DNA from: Musa acuminata AAA Group
Lineage: Eukaryota; Streptophyta; Magnoliopsida; Zingiberales; Musaceae
DNA: 64,000 nt
Reading direction: 5' to 3'
Assembly (NCBI RefSeq): GCF_036884655.1
Contig: NC_088345.1
Location: 33,419,501 to 33,483,500 of the forward strand
Shown here: piece by piece, positions 60,972 through 64,000 of the stretch
Layout: every line of letters starts with the position of its first letter
Position numbering within the stretch: position 1 is the first letter of the stretch
Notes under the pieces: generated by a model
Told to the model about the DNA's origin: nothing
What the model saw: the letters and a program-made list of their open reading frames with translations, nothing else
Databases searched by the model: none
Translations under genes and position numbers: made by a program

Positions 60972-61253
60972 TTTTTGCGCCCCGAGCGACCAAAACCGCT
61001 CCCGTCGACCTCCGAGGCGATGGTTTCGGGCCTCTGAATTTGCCGTGACCGTTACACAGTCAGTCTCGTGGGGCTCGGAGAGAGGATTCCGAGTTCGTTC
61101 GAGAAAGTCCCGATGGTTTCGGCTTGCGGTGTCCGGTATGCTATGGGCATCGGAGAGATCCGACAATGGCGATTCCGAGATCGTTCGAGAGGTTTCGGGG
61201 CTCCACACGCCGTCTTCGATGTGCACAAAGGCGAGAGACGACACACACAAAAC

Positions 61254-61373
61254 GAGTGCGATCATACCAGCACTAAAGCACCGGATCCCGTCAGAACTCT
61301 GAATTTAAGCGTGCTTGGGCGAGAGTAGTACTAGGATGGGTGACCCCCTTGTGAAGTCCTCGTGTTGCACTCC
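61254..61373 (+). rRNA. 5S rRNA copy 24, 120 bp
   Basis: One extra base in the C box (CCCCCTTGTGAAG); AATTTAAGCGTGC in the A box. Confidence 0.86.
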
Positions 61374-61680
61374 TTTTTACGCCCCGAGCGACCAAAACCT
61401 CTCCCGTCGACCTCCGAGGCGATGGTTTCGGGCCTTGGAATTTGTAGTGACCACTACGCAGTCAGTCTCGATGGGCTCGGAGAGAGGTTTCCAGAATGGG
61501 GTCGCAATAGCGATTACGAGTTCGATCGAGAAAGTCCCGATGGTTTCGGCTTGCCATGTCCGGTACGCGGTGGGCTTTGGAGAGATCCGACAATGGAGAT
61601 TACGAGATTGTTCGAGAGGTTTGGGGGCTCCATACGCTGTCCGCGATGTGCACAAAGGCGAGGGACGACATAAACAAAAC

Positions 61681-61798
61681 GAGTGCGATCATACCAGTAT
61701 AAAGCACCAGATCCCATCGGAACTTCGAAGTTAAGCATGCTTGGGTGAGAGTAGAACTAGGATGGGTTACCCCCTGGTAAGTCCTCATGTTGCACTCT
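61681..61798 (+). rRNA. 5S rRNA copy 25, 118 bp
   Basis: One base missing near 20 (CCAGTATAAAG), with GGGTTACC and TGGTAAGTCC in the C box. Confidence 0.85.
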
Positions 61799-62105
61799 CT
61801 TTTGCGCCCTGAGCGACCAAAACCGCTCCCGTCAATCTCCGAGGCAATGGTTTTGGGCCTCGGAATTTGCCGTGACCGCTACGCTGTCAGTCTCGTGGGG
61901 CTCGGAGAGAGGTTTCCGGATTGGGGTCGCATTAGCGATTCCGAGTTCGTTCGAGAAAGTCCCGATGGTTTCGGCTTGCCGTGTCCGGTATGCGGTGGGC
62001 ATCGGAGAGATCCGATAATGGCGATTCCGAGATCGTTCAAGAGGTTTGGGGGCTCCATACGCCGTCTGCGACGTGCACAAAGGCGAGGGACGACGCAGAC
62101 AAAAC

Positions 62106-62224
62106 GAGTGCGATCATACCAGTACTAAAGCACCGGATCCGATCAGAACTCCGAAGTCAAGCGTGCTTTGGCGAGAGAAGTACTAGGATGGGTGACCCCT
62201 TGGGAGGTCCTCGGGTTGCACTCC
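62106..62224 (+). rRNA. 5S rRNA copy 26
   Basis: 119 bp; GATCCGATCAG, AAGTCAAGCGTGCTTTGG and AGAGAAGTACTA. Confidence 0.87.
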
Positions 62225-62531
62225 TTTTTGCGCCCCGAGCGACCAAAACCTCTCCCGTCGACTTCCGAGGCAATGGTTTTGGGCCTCGGAATTTGCCGTG
62301 ACCGCTACGCAGTCAGTCTCGTGGGGCTCGGAGAGCGGTTTCTGGAATGGGGTCGCAATAGCGATTCCGAGTTCGTTCGAGAAAGTCCCGATGGTTTCGG
62401 CTTGCCGTGTCCGGTACGCGGTGGGTATCGGAGAGATCCGACAATGGCGATTCCGAGATCGTTCGGGTGGTTTAAGGCCTCCATACGCCGTCCGAGACTT
62501 GCACAAAGGCGAGGGACGACGCAAATAAAAT

Positions 62532-62650
62532 GAGTGCTACCATACCAGCACTAAAGCACCGGATCCCATCAGAACTCCGAAGTTAAGTGTGCTTGGGCGA
62601 GAGTAGTACTAGGATTGGTGACCCCCTGGGAGGTCCTCGTGTTGCACTCC
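62532..62650 (+). rRNA. 5S rRNA copy 27
   Basis: 119 bp; GAGTGCTACC start, GGATTGGTGACC. Confidence 0.88.
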
Positions 62651-62957
62651 TTTTTGCGCCCCGAGCGACCAAAACCTCTCCCGTCGACCTCCGAGGCAAT
62701 GGTTTTGGGCCTCGGAATTTGCCGTGACCGCTACGCTGTCAGTCTCGTGGGGCTCGGAGAGCGGTTTCCGGAATGGGGTCACAATAGCGATTCCGAGTTC
62801 GTTCGAGAAAGTCCCGATGGTTTCGGCTTGCCGTTTCCGGTACGCGGTGGGTATCGGAGAGATCCGACAATGGCGATTCCGAGATCGTTCGAGTGGTTTA
62901 AGGCCTCCATACGCCGTCCGAGACGTGCACAAAGGCGAGGGACGACGCAAATAAAAC

Positions 62958-63076
62958 GAGTGCTACCATACCAGCACTAAAGTAATGGATCCCATCAGAA
63001 CTCCGAAGTTAAGTGTACTTGGGCGAGAGTAGTACTAGGATGGGTGACCCCCTGGGAAGTCCTCGTGTTGCAATCC
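62958..63076 (+). rRNA. 5S rRNA copy 28
   Basis: 119 bp; AAGTAATGGATCC and AAGTGTACTTGG. Confidence 0.87.
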
Positions 63077-63383
63077 TTTTTGCGCCCTGAGCGACCAAAA
63101 CCTCTCCCGTCGACCTCCGAGGTGATGGTTTTGGGCCTCGGAATTTGCCGTGACCGCTACGCTGTCAGTCTCGTGGAGCTCGGAGAGAGGTTTCCGGAAT
63201 GGGGTCGCAATAGCGATTCCGAGTTCGTTCGAGAAAGTCCCGATGGGTTCGGCTTGCGGTGTCCGGTACGCGGTGGGCATCGGAGAGATCCGACAATGGC
63301 GATTCCGAGATTGTTCGAGAGGTTTGGGGGCTCCATACGCCGTCCGCGACGTGCACAAAGGCGAGGGATGACGTAGACGAAAT

Positions 63384-63502
63384 GAGTGCGATCATACCAG
63401 CAGTAAAGCACCGAATCCCATCAGAACTCCAAAGTTAAGCATGCTTGGGCAAGAGTAGTATTAGGATGGGTGACCCCCTGGGAAGTCCTCGTGTTGCACT
63501 CC
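63384..63502 (+). rRNA. 5S rRNA copy 29
   Basis: 119 bp; CCAGCAGTAAAG, AACTCCAAAGTTAAGCATGC. Its spacer carries a 19-bp direct duplication (GGAATGGGGTCGCAATAGC, about 63622-63659), which makes the unit 445 bp. Confidence 0.88.
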
Positions 63503-63828
63503 ATTTTATGGCCCGAGCGACCAAAACCTCTCCCGTCGACCTCCCAGGCGATGGTTTCGGGAATCGGAATTTGCCGTGACCGCTACGCTTTCAGTCTCAT
63601 GGAGCTCGGAGAGAGGTTTCCGGAATGGGGTCGCAATAGCGGAATGGGGTCGCAATAGCGATTCCGAGTTCGTTCGAGAAAGACCCGATGGTTTCGGCTT
63701 GCCGTGTCCGGTACGCGGTGGGCATCGGAGAGATCCGACAATGGCGATTCCGAGATCGTTCGAGAGGTTTGGGGGCTCCATACGCCGTCCGCGACGTGCA
63801 CAAAGGCGAGGGACGACGCAGACAAAAC

Positions 63829-63916
63829 GAGTGCAATCATACCAGCACTAAAGCACCGGATCCCATCGGAACTTCGAAGTTAAGCGTGCTTGGGCGAGAG
63901 TAGAACTAGGATGGGG
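63829..63916 (+). pseudogene. 5S copy 30, 3'-truncated
   Basis: It stops at gene position about 88 (GGATGGGG) and runs directly into copy 31 with no spacer or terminator. Confidence 0.88.
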
Positions 63917-64000
63917 TAATACCAGCACTAAAGCACCGGATCCCATCGGAACTTCGAAGTTAAGCGTGCTTGGGCGAGAGTATAACTAGGATGGGTTACC
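63917..64000 (+). rRNA. 5S copy 31, missing first 8 nt, cut by window end
   Basis: Starts at gene position about 9 (TAATACCAGC) and runs to position 92 at the window edge. It shares CATCGGAACTTCGAAG and GAACTAGG-type changes with copy 30. Confidence 0.8.

Larger units (their letters stand above)
32130..64000 (+). repeat. 5S rDNA tandem array, 426-bp unit
   Basis: All 5S copies point the same way. The common start-to-start distance is 426 bp (119-bp gene, 307-bp spacer), seen at least fifteen times. Shorter units are 305, 306, 331, 348, 385, 400 and 401 bp (inserts removed), and one unit is 445 bp. Each gene carries the internal Pol III promoter regions expected for 5S (A box about 50-64, intermediate element about 67-72, C box about 80-97). 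It is usually followed by TTTTT, the Pol III terminator. The base before the gene is usually C and a GC lies near -11. No TATATA-like box is evident near -28, where CACAAAGG is found. The spacer also contains a conserved CCGACAATGGCGATTCCGAG segment. Confidence 0.95.

Noticed and set aside
47287..63903. Many 70-130 codon open frames on both strands through the 5S array
   Set aside because: The 426-bp unit is divisible by three, so any open frame recurs each unit. The frames run across 5S genes and spacers and resemble no protein.

Overview
The window is nuclear plant DNA. It holds a textbook plant actin gene with plant-type intron positions and exon sizes (60/394/614/66 nt, 377 aa). It also holds a tandem 5S rRNA array and many Sirevirus-type (Ty1/copia, SIRE/Maximus lineage) LTR retrotransposons primed by initiator-Met tRNA. 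A monocot, perhaps of the banana order, is my guess from general knowledge; nothing here proves it. No bacterial, organellar or pararetroviral gene was recognised.

Layout. 1-20829 is nested retrotransposons. The 3' LTR of element A (18-2663) sits in the first LTR of a chain LTR-internal-LTR-internal-LTR (2664-16786). Both internal regions of the chain keep only a decayed gag, followed by about 2.6-2.9 kb of AT-rich non-coding DNA and no pol. A minus-strand solo LTR (8879-10637) interrupts the middle LTR. The chain sits in a minus-strand non-coding LTR element (16787-18502), which itself lies in older minus-strand Sirevirus LTR pieces (18503-20829). 20830-32130 is the low-copy island: an intronless gene for a small three-helix membrane protein (22458-22859, +), the actin gene (24326-26182 coding, minus strand, leader exon near 27930-28150), microsatellites, a MITE-like repeat and traces of an En/Spm (CACTA) transposase-type ORF.

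32130-64000 is a head-to-tail 5S rDNA array, all on the + strand. The regular unit is 426 bp (119-bp gene plus 307-bp spacer). I place 31 full, partial or broken 5S copies. The array is invaded several times: a truncated Sirevirus LTR joined to a truncated non-coding element (32887-36485); a nearly complete, young Sirevirus (36610-46869) inside a 5S coding sequence with a perfect 5-bp target duplication; a solo LTR of another family (49012-50492); a complete 4.5-kb non-coding LTR element (51833-56359); and a solo LTR of that same family (56790-57235). All three non-coding-family insertions in the array end at the same spacer position.

The functional content is probably limited to the actin gene, the small membrane protein gene and the better-preserved 5S genes. 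The Sirevirus at 36610-46869 has an open 995-codon pol frame, but its gag carries a frameshift and an in-frame stop. The most interesting signals are the shared-LTR chain with gag-only internals, the LTR hairpin clusters whose stems recur with variant sequence, the repeated use of one 5S-spacer site, and the patchy divergence between the two LTRs of the young Sirevirus.
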